A DNA stretch of 64,000 nucleotides, from positions 22,843,292 to 22,907,291 of the forward strand of contig BTRK01000003.1 of NCBI GenBank assembly GCA_036245805.1, read 5' to 3'. Source of the DNA: Pristionchus mayeri (lineage: Eukaryota > Nematoda > Chromadorea > Rhabditida > Neodiplogasteridae). This document shows positions 25,095-37,200 of this stretch, in pieces. Position 1 is the first letter of the stretch. The number at the start of each line of letters is the position of its first letter. Made by a program: the position numbers and the translations under genes. The notes beneath the pieces were generated by a model. That model had not been told where the DNA came from and ran no database searches. It saw nothing but the letters and a program-made list of their open reading frames with translations.

Positions 25095-25167
25095 GCCTCC
25101 GTGGCGCAATCGGCAGCGCGTTCGGCTGTTAACCGAAAGGTCGGTGGTTCGAACCCACCCGGGGGCG
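25095..25167 (+). tRNA. tRNA-Asn (anticodon GTT)
   Basis: A 73-base cloverleaf. The acceptor stem GCCTCCG pairs with CGGGGGC (one G-T pair) with discriminator G. The D arm is GCGC/GCGC. The anticodon arm is TTCGG-CTGTTAA-CCGAA with GTT. The T arm is GGTGG-TTCGAAC-CCACC and includes the internal B box. The D loop is one base shorter than usual. A T-rich stretch that could end Pol III transcription lies shortly downstream. Intronless. Confidence 0.93.
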
Positions 25168-25452
25168 TACTTTTGCGATTATTTTTTGCAGCTCGCAAAT
25201 AATAGGATGCGTTTTCAGATTGAACAAATACTTCCCGTGAATTTTTTTTCATTTTACCGTTCAAAGCCTCATAATAAATGGAATCACAGCGAATCAATCT
25301 CCTCGTGAGAACAATTTGTAATCTTCAGCTGACAGCAATGCCTCTCAATCTGCTTATCAATGACTGGAAAATAAAGATCGTTACGGAGAGAAGAGCAACC
25401 GCCACAGATAGAGAGAAGAGTGAGTGTCCTCACTTCTCGTTCTCCATCCAGG

Positions 25453-28061
25453 ATGAAAGCACTGCTTCTCCTCTTCTTCACTGTGGTGGCCATCGAATCG
25501 AGAAGGAGGAGATTCCCCCATTCCTCCCTCTATGCATCCACTTCGAATAGCGAGATGACGGTAGGCTTACGAACATTCTTCCAATCATCAATTGATCTAC
25601 AGTACACGTGGAAGGAGTACAAATTCGAGACGAGACTGGACAACTTTGACTTCACTAACCTCAACACATTCAACATCAGGTTTGATCTACCATTGGATGT
25701 CCTTGACAATGGATTGCAGATACCTAGTGAACATGGATTCATACTCAACTGGAGGGCCCATATTCTTTTATACAGGTCTTTTGCAATTGCAATCTGACCT
25801 ATCTACAAGAACAAAATATTTTAAAAATAAAATTCATATTTGGGAATAAAACCGGAAAAAAATTACGAGCTCTTGCTCAAACTAATTCACAAATGAAAAG
25901 TTTAGGAAACGAGGGACAAATCGAGGAGTTCGCGAACGCTACGGTAAAATTATCGATCGATCTGCGCAGAAAGAATGAATGACAGGGTCTGATGTGGGAT
26001 CTCGCTGGCACATTCAAGGCAGCGGTTGTACTGGCAGAGCACAGATATTACGGAGATTCGCAACCATATGGAGACTACGATAAGAGCTACGCTGTGAGGG
26101 GACAGAGAGATCAAAGATCAGCCATTGATTAAGTCTGCGGATACTCTCGCGTATCTTTCGTCGGAACAGGCATTAGCTGACTATGCCGCATTGCTGACTT
26201 GGCTGAAGAATGGAGAGAAAGACCCGAAGAAGCCAGTCTCCTTCAGTGCGGACACAAAGGTGGGAGAGGGGGCGGGAGAGGGGGGGGGGGGGAGAGGGAG
26301 AGGGGGGGGGAAGGGGGGGAGGGAGATGGAGAGAAACGCAGGTAATTGCATTCGGAGGATCATACGGAGGAATGCTTTCGGCATGGTTCAGAATGAAGTA
26401 TCCCCATGTGGTGGATGGGTGAGACCAAGGGAGAGAGAGGGAGAAGGGAGAGTAATCTCAGAGCATACGCCTCTTCTGCTCCTGTTCTCTACTTCAACAA
26501 TGCACCTGGAGTGGAGTGGGGAGGATTCGATATGGTGAGAGGGAAGAGTCCCGTCAAGGAGGAACAGGGAATGCAGATCACGACAGAAACATTCGCGAAA
26601 AGTGGATGTGATAATGACGTCATCAAGAAGAGTTGGGAGGCAGTCAAGAATCTCACTCAGACTGGTCAGATAAATGAGCAGACTGATAATGAGGAACTTG
26701 CAGAGGAGGGACAGAAGTTCCTGAACGACCTCTTCAATGTAGATCAGAAGTCACTTGTCAATTCTCCCGATGATGCTGACGGTGAGAAGGATTGTCTCCA
26801 TCCTACCGTAATCCTCCCCAGCTCTGAATGACTACATCCGAGAGGGAATCGAGTACATGGCCATGACTGACTACTCCTATCCCAGCGACTTCCTCAAGCC
26901 CATGCCTGCATCGCCAGTCAAAGTATATCGTAGACGAACCCTTCTATTGATCCATCTCTGTTACAGTATGCGTGCGATAAGTACCTGAAAGCAGGTAGTG
27001 GACTCACAGAAGACAAGGCAATAGTTACGGCCATGGCAGGGATTACATCGGCGGGTGGATTGAAATGAGATAGGGATTACTGTATGCATGACAGGTGTAC
27101 TTCAACTACAACAACTTCAACCCCAACTACACTGTATGCTTCAAAGATGGATGTGATGATGCAGGTACAGACGCTCTTGGATCGCCACTCGGATGGCCCT
27201 GGCAGGTGGATTAGTTGACGATCGATCAGAGAGGCATACAGTACTCCAGGAGTGCACTGAGATTGTGATGACAATGTGTGCGGAAGGAGGAAACAATGAC
27301 TTCTTCTGGAACGAATGTGCCATTGATCCAATTACCATGATGAAGCAAGGATGTCCCGTCTGGTTCCAGAGGTGCACTCGATTACTGTAGAAGGACGAAA
27401 GGAGTACTTCCATTGCAGCCAGAAGTGGAAGGAAGGAATGCTGGGAGTAAATGCAATCTCCACGGAGTATGGATACTCATGGAATGGAGTGACTAATGTC
27501 ATTCTCACGTGAGAGAAGAGACATGGTAGACAGTGAGAATGGATGGATTAAGGAATGGTGAATTGGATCCGTGGAGAGCAGGAGGAGTCCAGAAGGGCGA
27601 CAACGCCAGAAGACTCTTCGCCACTTCAATTACGTAATATCAAAGATATCTAGTTAATAAATCGATATTTCCGAGTTACAGTAACTCTGCTCACCACTTC
27701 GATCTCCGTCAGCCGAATACTTGCGATCCATCGAATGTAGCATGGATTAGATATCAGGCGAGACTACATATCTCGATCGTCTATCGATATTCGGATCTGC
27801 ATTGAAGGCAGTGCAAGCGATGTGGTGCTTCATCGATTCGAGCAAGTGCACGAACGACTTGGATATCCTGGACAACAAGCCATCCATCATGCCCACCGAT
27901 ATATCTAACTGCAAAGATATAGTCGGAGGTCAGCAGATTACTGCAGATGCGCAGGGATAAATACATCATTTTCAGGGTATCCTTGGGGACAGAATTCTAC
28001 TCCAGCCATCTCCACTTTCGCTGCCCTTTTTGTTTTCATTGCCTATGCTTTGAACATGTGA
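25453..28061 (+). CDS. S28-family serine carboxypeptidase (lysosomal Pro-X carboxypeptidase type)
   Basis: Secreted or lysosomal serine peptidase of the PRCP/DPP7 family; C. elegans has several (pcp genes). The start [16 protein letters not shown] is a signal peptide behind CCATCCAG. Recognisable pieces in order: [52 protein letters not shown], the nucleophile motif [18 protein letters not shown] (serine near 26359), [16 protein letters not shown], the acid residue in [11 protein letters not shown] (27560) and the histidine in NSAHHFDLR (27690). All three catalytic residues are present. The C-terminus is hydrophobic ([18 protein letters not shown]), which suggests a GPI signal or membrane tail. 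AATAAA follows at 28068-28073. Introns are short; one at 25680-25719 is 40 bases, and another (about 26095-26124) gets its acceptor from the GATC motif. Confidence 0.88.
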
Positions 28062-28570
28062 AATGTTAATAAAAAAATTTTTTAAATCACAGTGAGTTAG
28101 TTATCGATGGGAAATTTGTGCTGTGCATATTCCAAATTGCAGAATTTTGCGCAAAACTCAAATTGCCCAGCAGCCAATTTTTTCATTCAAATTTCGTTTG
28201 ATTTTCTTGATCTATATTGATTTGTATGGTGCAAGAATCATCCAACACTAACTACTCTTTTTGAAAAAAAGGCGTTGAAATGGGGCTGCGCAAACAACCC
28301 TTCCTGAACTTGTTATTCGGATTGTGCGTGCAATTTTTAACTATTAATAACAATTGACTCTACTCTTCAATCCTTGCTGTTCGTTCGATCGTTCTTTCAC
28401 ATCTCTCTGATGTGATTGTTGTCTATCTATGCCATCTTGGTATTGTAGTTTGCTCTCTTTTTTTCGTGATAAGATTGGGCCATTCATTCCATGCCCTTTC
28501 CATGATTCACCTTCGCGCCTGCTTTGCAACTTTTGAATGGGGTGCAACGAATTCCTTTCAGTCTATCGAG
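28062..28570. other. AT-rich spacer upstream of malate dehydrogenase
   Basis: Contains the poly(A) signal of the carboxypeptidase gene and presumably the promoter of the malate dehydrogenase gene. No gene seen. Confidence 0.5.
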
Positions 28571-30379
28571 ATGGCCCTGCCTGCTACTGCCAAGTGTGTT
28601 TCTTCCCTCATCAACACTGGAGTCCGCACTGCCGCTCGCCAGTCCAGCTCCCAGCCTAAGGTGAACTATTGATTGATTCCATATATCATCCTTCCCCAAT
28701 GCTATATATTATATTTAATATATAGCCTATCATTTGAATTCGAAAAATCGATAGTTATTATGACGTGTGGCCTTGATCTGTGTTCCTATTGGTTCCGTTT
28801 GGCGCCAACACAAAGAACGATCAGGAGCGGAAAAGAATGAGATAGAGAGTGGGTGAAGGGGGAGAGACTACGCGACCCGTTACAACACAACTCGATTCCC
28901 AGCAAACACTTAACTGCGTCAGGAGTCAACTTTTGAACCTGTACAGTTAATTTTGAGAGAAGTGGAATTGCATTGAGTTTGTTTTTTTTCAATTGGGGTG
29001 AGTGAATGTTTACAGGTTGCTCTGCTTGGAGCATCGGGAGGAATTGGACAGCCCCTCGGTCTTCTCCTCAAGCAGGACCCGCACATCGCTAACCTCGCCC
29101 TCTACGATCTCGTCGGAACTCCCGGAGTTGCTGCCGATCTCTCCCACATCGACTCTAACTGCAGAGTGAGCAGCCATTCGAGACTATCAACTGTTTATTC
29201 ACACACCAATGGAAGTGCAATAACTAATGGTTGTGTTGTTTCAGGTGAAGGCATACACTGGAGCGAAGGAACTGACGGCATGTGTGGAGGGAGCGGATGT
29301 GGTGGTGATCCCCGCCGGAGTTCCCCGCAAGCCAGGAATGACTCGTGACGATCTCTTCAACACCAATGCTGGAATCGTGAGAGATCTCGTGGAGTGCATT
29401 GCGAAGGCTGCCCCCAAGGTACGCACCAACTCCCATTGAGATTAGTTTTGTATAAATATGTGGGGTACACGATTGAGTCTTCCAATTTATTGATGATCAC
29501 GATTGTTTGAATGACAGTATTGTACTAGTATCTCCTCTGACTGCTAATAGCCTCAGTGTGAGATGGCCGGTTGTTGCAGGCGTTCATCGCCATTATCACC
29601 AACCCCGTCAACTCAACCGTCCCCATCGCAGTCGAGGTGATGAAGAACAATGGAGTGGACGCGAAGAAGAGAATCTTCGGAGTGACCACCCTCGATGTCG
29701 TCCGTGCTCAGGCATTCGTCTCCGAACTGAAGGTACGTTGAGAATAAATAGGGAGAGGGAGACAATTAGGGCTGCTTTTACAGGGAACTGACGCTGCGAA
29801 GACTGTGATCCCCGTGATCGGAGGACACGCAGGAATCACCATCATCCCCGTCCTTTCACAGGTGAGGGCAAGGGAATTCATATTGTTATAGTTGTGATCA
29901 ACTTGATCCGATCTTCCCAATAGAACGTGTTCATTGCAGACTCAGCCCTCTGTGCAGTTCTCGGACGACGAGATCAAGAAGCTCACGCCCAGAATCCAGG
30001 ACGCTGGAACTGAGGTTGTGAACGCAAAGGCTGGAGCTGGATCAGCGACTCTGTCGATGGCCCTCGCTGGAGCTCGATTCGCCAACTACCTCGTCAGAGC
30101 AGTCAAGGGTGAAAAGGTGATGTAATGAATGGCGATGCCTCTAATCTTTCCTCTGTTCATTAACTTGTTCCCTTGCAGATCGAGGCCTGCTCGTACGTGG
30201 CCTCTGACGCAGTGAAGGGAGTGGAGTACTTCTCGACGAAGGTTCAGATCGGACAATCTGGAGTAGAGAAGATTCTCGGAGTGGGCAATGTCTCCTCCTT
30301 CGAGAAGGCACTCATCGAAGCTGCCGTCCCTCAACTGCAGAAGGAGATCTCCAAGGGAATCAAGTTCATCAAGGGATGA
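28571..30379 (+). CDS. mdh-2: Malate dehydrogenase, mitochondrial
   Basis: Matrix enzyme of the citric acid cycle and malate-aspartate shuttle (malate + NAD+ to oxaloacetate + NADH). Seven exons, all in phase 0 (28571-28660, 29016-29165, 29245-29418, 29580-29732, 29784-29861, 29940-30116, 30179-30379), give 340 residues, the normal length. Exon 1 is a basic/hydroxylated mitochondrial targeting peptide. The NAD fold starts [14 protein letters not shown] at about 32. The substrate loop has [20 protein letters not shown] is present, and the catalytic histidine lies in VIGGHAGIT (about 205). Codon use is strongly biased to C-ending codons, as for a highly expressed gene. The best-supported gene in the window. 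Confidence 0.97.
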
Positions 30380-30567
30380 AGAGATGATCCACCCTTCTAC
30401 CTCCCACCCCCCTTTCTCTCCGTATCGAGATGAAGACTTATAATATATTAGATAGAGCTATATGAATTGAGTTACTCGTCCCTCTCGCATTGTAGTCGTT
30501 CTTGTTTATAAATGTTTTGCTGGCACCGATTGTGTAATGGCGTGATTAGAGTGTTTGAGAGGACGCT

Positions 30568-33500
30568 ATGAGATATCTGGAGAGGGCACTTCTATGTGGA
30601 AATGATGGGAGTTTCAGTATGCTCTTGCGTACGATAGGAGGATTGTTCCGAAGTGGATTAAGTAGTGGAGGGAGAGCAGTAAGGGCATTCAGTGCCCAGA
30701 CTGTAGATGATGAAGAGAAGGTGAGGAGGATTGATTGGTGAGAGTGAGAGTTGTCTCATTCTCAGAAGAAGGAGGTGAGTCCGAAGGAAGTGCTGGGGGA
30801 GGACATGCTGAAAGCTGTCGAGGCTGCTGCCAATGAATTGGGAGGAGACAAGGAGGAGAAGAAGGGGTCAGGAGGAAGAGCCGCACTCATTATTAGGGCT
30901 ATCTGTAATGGAGTGTTCAGTCGCACATCCTCTCTCCTCTCTCGTCTCGTCTCCCACGAGAAGGAAACCTACCAATCGGCCACTTTTGACCAGACGGTAT
31001 CCATGATCTATTCTCACCACGCCCATACTATCCTTTTATTATTTTATTTAAATATTAATACGCAATTAGTAGCAGTTAGAATGGGGTATGACTGTATGTG
31101 GTTGCAGAGCGAGATGCTATCTGATCCTGGAGTAAAGGCACTGCTAGAGGAAGTGAAGGTTGCTCCCAAGGCCCTCCCCAAGTAAGCACAAGCATCAGTT
31201 GTACTTAGGAAGAAGAAGCGGATTCCAATAGTGAACATTCTTCTTGTGCATAAGTTGGATGTTGCAGTGCCATTCACGAGCGCAAGATGAAGAAAGGAGC
31301 AGTCCTCATCAGGAAGGAAGTCTTCTATGAAGCTGTGCAGGTAGATCACACCTATTCATATTATTTAATATAATTAGATGCTGTTCTATGGTGTTTGTTG
31401 ATTCGAGTGTTGGCGCGTTGTCAGTGATTACGCTATGAATATGAATGTTGATCTGTTCGAGAGAGGATATAGCAAGGAGGATGCTCAACGGATCGCGAAT
31501 AAAGCAGTGGAAGAGGCAGAGGAGCGAATGGAAGAGAAGAGGAGTGGAGAGATGGAGAAGAGAGAGACTGAGAAGACGGAGCAGGGGGAGGAAGTGTTGC
31601 AGAGGGAGGAGAGAGAGCAACAGCTATTCGACAAGGCAGACGACCTCGCAGAGTGAGTTACATTGTACTTGATATCGAAGCAAGGGTTCAATTTATCAGA
31701 TTTGAAGAAAATATATCACGCCTCTCACGAGAGAATCGGGACAAATCGGTCATTCCAGTTGACATTGAAATTTTCGAGTTGCTTGTTTATTACAGTTCCA
31801 TTCATAACATTGTATCACTAGGCTAAATCTGAAATTTCATATTTTTCACATATGTCGCGACTGCAGCAGGGTGCTGCAAAGTTTAGGCCAAGCGAATTGA
31901 TTTATGATAATTCTACATAAATATATTGGTATTTTGTAGTGAAATGTTTTTATATGGTCAAATGGATGATTTTGGACTGTATAGTTCATTTCTCACTACT
32001 GCGACCGTTGCTGCAGATGCAATTCACATAGGTTTTTAATTTGCCCTATGAACATAGATTTTTCCCGGATCTCCAAACTCTCTCAGTTTGTAGAGCTCGA
32101 AATTCTGCATATACCAGATTTTTTTGTAGAATTTATCTCGGGGGTCCTGATAGTCCCCCAAATCGATGAATATCTCACAACGGGCTGCACGGTTCACCCA
32201 CGGTGAAATCGAACACTCAAAGTCGCGTTCGAATCCCGGTGGGGAAAACTTTTGTTTTTGCACACGTTTTTCATTGTTATGATCGTGTGTTATGTCGTTC
32301 CATGCTTTACCACGTTGGCAAAAACGGGTTTTCCTCCACCGGGAACCGAACCGGCGACTTTGAGTATTCGATTTCATCGTGGGTGAACGGTGCAGCCCGT
32401 TGTGAGATATTCATCGATTTAGGAGCCTATCAGGACCACCGAGATAAATTCTACAAAAAATCTGGTATATGCAGAATTTCGAGCTCTACAAACTGAGAGA
32501 GTTTGGAGATCCGGGAATAATCTATTTTCATAGGGCAAATTAAAAACCTGTGTGAAATGCATCTGCCGCAACGGTCGCAGAAGTGACAAATGAACTATTC
32601 ATTCCAAATGATCCATTTGGCCATAGAAACACATTTCACAACAAAAAATAACCATATATTTGTGTAGAATTATAATAAATTAATACGCCTGGCTTAAACT
32701 TTGCAGCACCCTGCTGCAGCTGCAACCTCAAGTGGGTTCAAGACAGAGTTGGAGGATCTTCAACGACATAATGCTTAACTTCAACGACCTAATCCTTAAC
32801 TAATAAGCATAAATACAGCAACATTTTTATTTTCAATGTCAATTCGCTGTCCCGGTTCTCTCATGAGAGGCGTGATATATCCGCTTAGTAGACTAATGTT
32901 TCTGGCTCCTTTTTTTGCTGTATTAAATAATTATTCAGTTTGATTGCAGGAAAATGTTGAGCGGAGAGCGAGGAGCAGAGGGAAAACTGGCTGCACTCGC
33001 GACCAAGTGAGCACTGCCTGCATTATTAGACTGTAGTCGAAAGGAAATGAAGATGAACAAGTTAAATATGTGTAATAAGAAGGAGGGAATGGGAAGAGAC
33101 TCATTGCATGGGGGATTCAACTGCGATTGCAGGGTTCTGGAGGCAGATCCCTCTACCCCCTCCTTCCTCAAGTCGAAGTCTTCTCTCAACATCTTTTCGA
33201 AAGCTGATCGATCCTCTCTTCAAATACGACGAATCGGATTCTGGGAGGAATGGGAAGAGAGGGCAGCCAAGACATTTAATCAGGGACTCGGACCGGAAAA
33301 TGCATTCGAAGAGCAGGTGAGATACTATTTTTTCGTCCTCAGTGTGAGGAGAGTCAACACTCTTGTATAACAACGCATAAGTAATTATTCGTTTTCCGTT
33401 GCGCCGCGTAGATAAAATATAAATAGGAGGAGAGAAATAGGGCTGTCTATTAGGGATTTGCGGTTTCGCTATCCTGTAATCGTTTAGCATTCAAAACGGA

Positions 33501-34245
33501 GACAGCATTGTGAAACGGATGATGGATAGATTAGTCAGACATTTAATACTGATGCTTACAGATAGTGTGGACAAAGAAGGGGGCACAGTGGCCTTATCCT
33601 ATCAATAACGAGTATATGCTGGGAGAGGAAGAGAAGGTGATGAGACTGAATGGGAGAAGAGAAGAAGAAATAATGAATTGTAGGTTCCATTCTTCGAGCA
33701 CATCTTCGTGGATCGAAGATTGGCCGACTCCAATCTGCCAAAGGTGAAGAGGGAAAGGGCAGAAGAGAAGGGACACTTAACGCATCGGGCTTCAGAACTC
33801 GATCGGTTTCGTGTGCAACTTGGACAATTGGATGGAATTACTTTTATTGATCTCCCCCCCCCCCCCCCTCCCTTCCATGGTGTGAATGAATGTGGTGGAA
33901 GGATGGTATTGCAGGAGGGTCCGATCGCTCATTTCATGCACTTGGTCGCCGTGGGTCTCTCCAAGAATCCCCATATGACAGTGGAGAAGAAAGAGAGGCA
34001 TATTGAGTGGTCAGTGAGAGAATATGAATAAAGCTGCATTTATAATCTTTGATTCAAATAGAAGATCAACCATTATTATTTTTAAAAATATAGCGATGAA
34101 ATTGATTTGTCGTGATTATTTGAATGAATCTAGTGAATAATTCCTTTCTTCGTCCAGGTTCATCTCGTTCTTTAACGAGGAGAAGCAGAAGTTGGTACAC
34201 AAACTCCACGAGCAGGAGCAGGCTGCGGCTGCTGCGGCTTCCTGA
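30568..34245 (+). CDS. MRPS31: Mitochondrial small ribosomal subunit protein mS31
   Basis: Component of the mitochondrial ribosome small subunit. The diagnostic part is C-terminal: [20 protein letters not shown] (33569 on), [38 protein letters not shown] (33917 on) and [20 protein letters not shown], all matching animal MRPS31. Upstream exons encode a basic presequence ([20 protein letters not shown]), an Ala/Glu-rich region and a charged coil (AHERKMKKG near 31270, [20 protein letters not shown], a Glu/Arg run to 31652). ATG choice at 30568 is provisional. It begins 188 bases after the mdh stop on the same strand, so it may be the second gene of an operon. The intron 31653-32948 contains a large foldback element. 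Confidence 0.85.
31711..32880. mobile_element. Foldback (long inverted-repeat) element in an mS31 intron
   Basis: The ends are inverted copies: ATATATCACGCCTCTCACGA at 31711 and its near-perfect reverse complement ending at 32880. The arms, each about 560-580 bases, stay alignable almost to the centre near 32290; for example the CTGCAGCAGGGTGCTGCAAA block at about 31860 is mirrored at about 32705-32725. The inner part of each arm carries a GTTCGAATCCCGG-like box resembling a tRNA B box. There is no plausible transposase. It lies wholly within the intron between donor 31653 and acceptor about 32948. Flanking AT makes the target duplication ambiguous. Confidence 0.8.
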
Positions 34246-37200
34246 GCGGAAAGGGAAGAGTACGGTAGGGGAAGGAATCGACTCTCCCTTCTTCGGCGCC
34301 GATCTCGTATTGAAAGCTGAATCTGACTCAATCTGAATTGACTGTGTTGGTTGTTCAAAGTTGTCTCTTTTTTCATATGATATTATTAGGATAGATAATA
34401 GCCAATTTGTTATTGTTGTTTTTGCGTCGTCTTCGATTCCTGGATAAAGTTCTTAGTATGCTCGTAGATTATCTCCAATATGGCGTGGGTGTCGTGAATG
34501 TGGTAGCCGTGTCTCCATAAATACCTCCTGTAGTGTTCCAACCCATTCCTCCTTTGATATTGCTAGTGACCTCAAGTGACCCTCGATAGCAGCACTGTCT
34601 ATCTCCTCTTCCTCCTTCCTCTCTTCCGACTCCTCGTGTCTCCTTGTGAGAGGGAGAGAGACTAGCCATATGGCCACCCGATTCATTCCTTCCCTCTGTG
34701 TATACTCTGAGACAGCACGCACACCCGAGATTCGCTGTCTAATGTGAGTTGATGACCTACGAGTCTTGCTACTCTCCTTCCGTAGCGAGAAGTAAGAGAT
34801 CACTTGCTTGATTGAGTAAGTGCGGAAGAGAGGAGTGATCGATCTTGGTTGCATGTCCCTCTCCCCCCCCTCACACTCATTCATCCAGGAGAGAAAGAGG
34901 CGAGAGATAGAGGAACGCGTCTCCAACCACTCGATTCCCCCCTCTGATCTCCCCCAACCCATCCCCACCTCACCTTCTCCTTCCTCCACCTTCGCCACCT
35001 TCCTCTTCTTGCCATTTCATGAAACGGATCGACTCTTTCCTTTCCTTCATTTACGATCTCTTCTTTCTCACTCTGCCCCTTCTAAATTCATTCTTCTCCT
35101 CCTAATATACTCAACTACTCTCTCTCAGATCGCTTTAATTTATTGGACACGGTTATTAATGTGAGGATAGGTGTTGCTTGAATTTTACTTATGCTTGAAA
35201 AATGGATTGCATGTAATAGACTGTCTATTATAGACAGAGCAAAGGTGCGCTAATAATCCAATGCCCATTGGTTATCAAATTTTGATTATCCCCCTTCTCC
35301 ACCTATTTAATTCGCTTTACTTCTGATCAGATTCTGCAATGGATATCTCCCCCTCCCCCTTCCCCTCTATTTCTCTGCCATTCGACCTTGTCACCAAGTA
35401 TCACCACACTGCCTCATCCCCTCCCTTGATCTCTGCTGCTCCAGCCACCTTCCCTCTATCTCACCTCCCTCCTCTACCCCCTCCCCCTTTCTCCTCCTCT
35501 CTCTCCCTCTCCACTCCCCTATGGGAGCAATCGCGCGAAGAGACTGTTCACAGTAATGGAGATGAATTGCCGGTCCTTAGTCTTTCCCTTTCCTCTTTTC
35601 ATTCTCTTACCATCGCATTTCTCGCATACCATTATTGTTGTGCACCTGATGGAGTCTGATGTCTCCATTCGTATCCGTGGATGTAGTGGTGTATTCACTC
35701 TTCTCTCACTCATCCTACTCCGTCTGTTCCCTCCTCTCCTCTAATCAGCATACAACGGGTGTGGCCGCGGAAGTGAGAATGGGGAGGATAAGAGGAGGGG
35801 GGGGGGGGGGTGAAGTAGGCACAGACCTATTAATTTAATATCCTCACTAGTTCGATTCGCCTTCTGCGGGAAGAATCTCATATGAGATGGAGTAGGGATG
35901 ATGCAACTCAGAGTTCGCTTCCCTTCGAGTATCTCGGATGACTGGATTCAGAACTCGCATTCAGCTATGGGGTACCTCATATTCTTAGCCGTGAACGGTT
36001 CAATAGATGGGGGAGGCTGTGTATGGAGAAGCGATGAGTTTCTCCGTTCCCTCCACCCTCACAAACGGAAGAGTGAATTCCTCATTTGAGGAAGGAAGGC
36101 TAATTATTGGATTGATGATGGGGATTATCTCTCCTCTCCTGTCTCTACCTCTCTCCCCTCTCCCCTCTACCACATCCACCTTACTCTGTTTCTACTTCTT
36201 CTCAATGGTATCATCTCCATTCTCCTCCCTTGGAGACTCACTGTCAGAGTGAGTGAATGCACACCATCCAATTGGAGATTCCTCATTTGTCCGTCCTCAT
36301 CATTGGTCTCTCCTCTCTTCTTCCCTTTGATGCCCTTCCTTCCAGCCTTCCACTTTACTCATATCTCTACTCTATCTCCTCCTCCTTCCCCTTATTCTAC
36401 CATCCATTCCATGTCTTCTTCCTTACTCCTCCCTTCCCTCCTCCCATTCTATTCCCTTCTCCTTCCTCCATCTCAAGTCATTCCCGCTCTATCTATCTAT
36501 TTTCCTCCAATTCTCTTCACTGCATCGGGAGGCATCGTAAGTACAACTCCGTGTCTATCACTGGAGATGTCTCTCTCTACTTCTTTCGTGTTCCTTCTAT
36601 GCACTCCTCACTAACTGCTACATCGAATGCGTAGATGCCTATCTGTGAGACGGGAAGGAGGGGGGAGGGGGGGGGGGAGATCCTATCAACTGATCATCCC
36701 CATAACGGACTCAATCGCGCTCCGCCATTTTCATCCCCTCCTTCCCTCCACTTCCGTTTCTACAAGTCATTCTATATTTCGTCTTCTCTCAATTTCCACG
36801 AGAGAGTGAGAGGGAGAGTAAGTGTTCATCCTCCATTTGTCTCATCTCTTCCATTTCCACCTTTAGAATCTGTCTCTCTCTTTCTCCCTTCTCTCTGCCG
36901 ACCATTCCTATTCATTCATTTTCTCTTTCTACCCGTTCCCTTTTCTCTGCTCCCTCCTTCCTCTTCCTCCCTTCGCCCTCCACAGCTTGGCTCACTCACT
37001 TTTCGCAGGTGGTCGTTCGTGTTCAGTGTGTCTTCACTCTCTCCTCTCTCCCCCCATCTCCTCCCTCTCCTCCTCCCTCTCCTCCTTCTCCCCCCCCCAC
37101 CTCCTCCCTCCCCTCCTCTGCCTCAGAGTGGAGGGTCAGCCTCCTCCTCCTTCTCTCTGGTCAGTCTTGTATCCCTCCTCCTTGTCCCCATACAGACTCT

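Noticed and set aside
32205..32240. A tRNA gene in the foldback arm
   Set aside because: Only a B-box-like GTTCGAATCCC is present; no cloverleaf can be folded around it.
32036..32496. Mirrored open frames within the foldback element
   Set aside because: They are the two arms of the palindrome read in opposite directions; no protein-like conservation.
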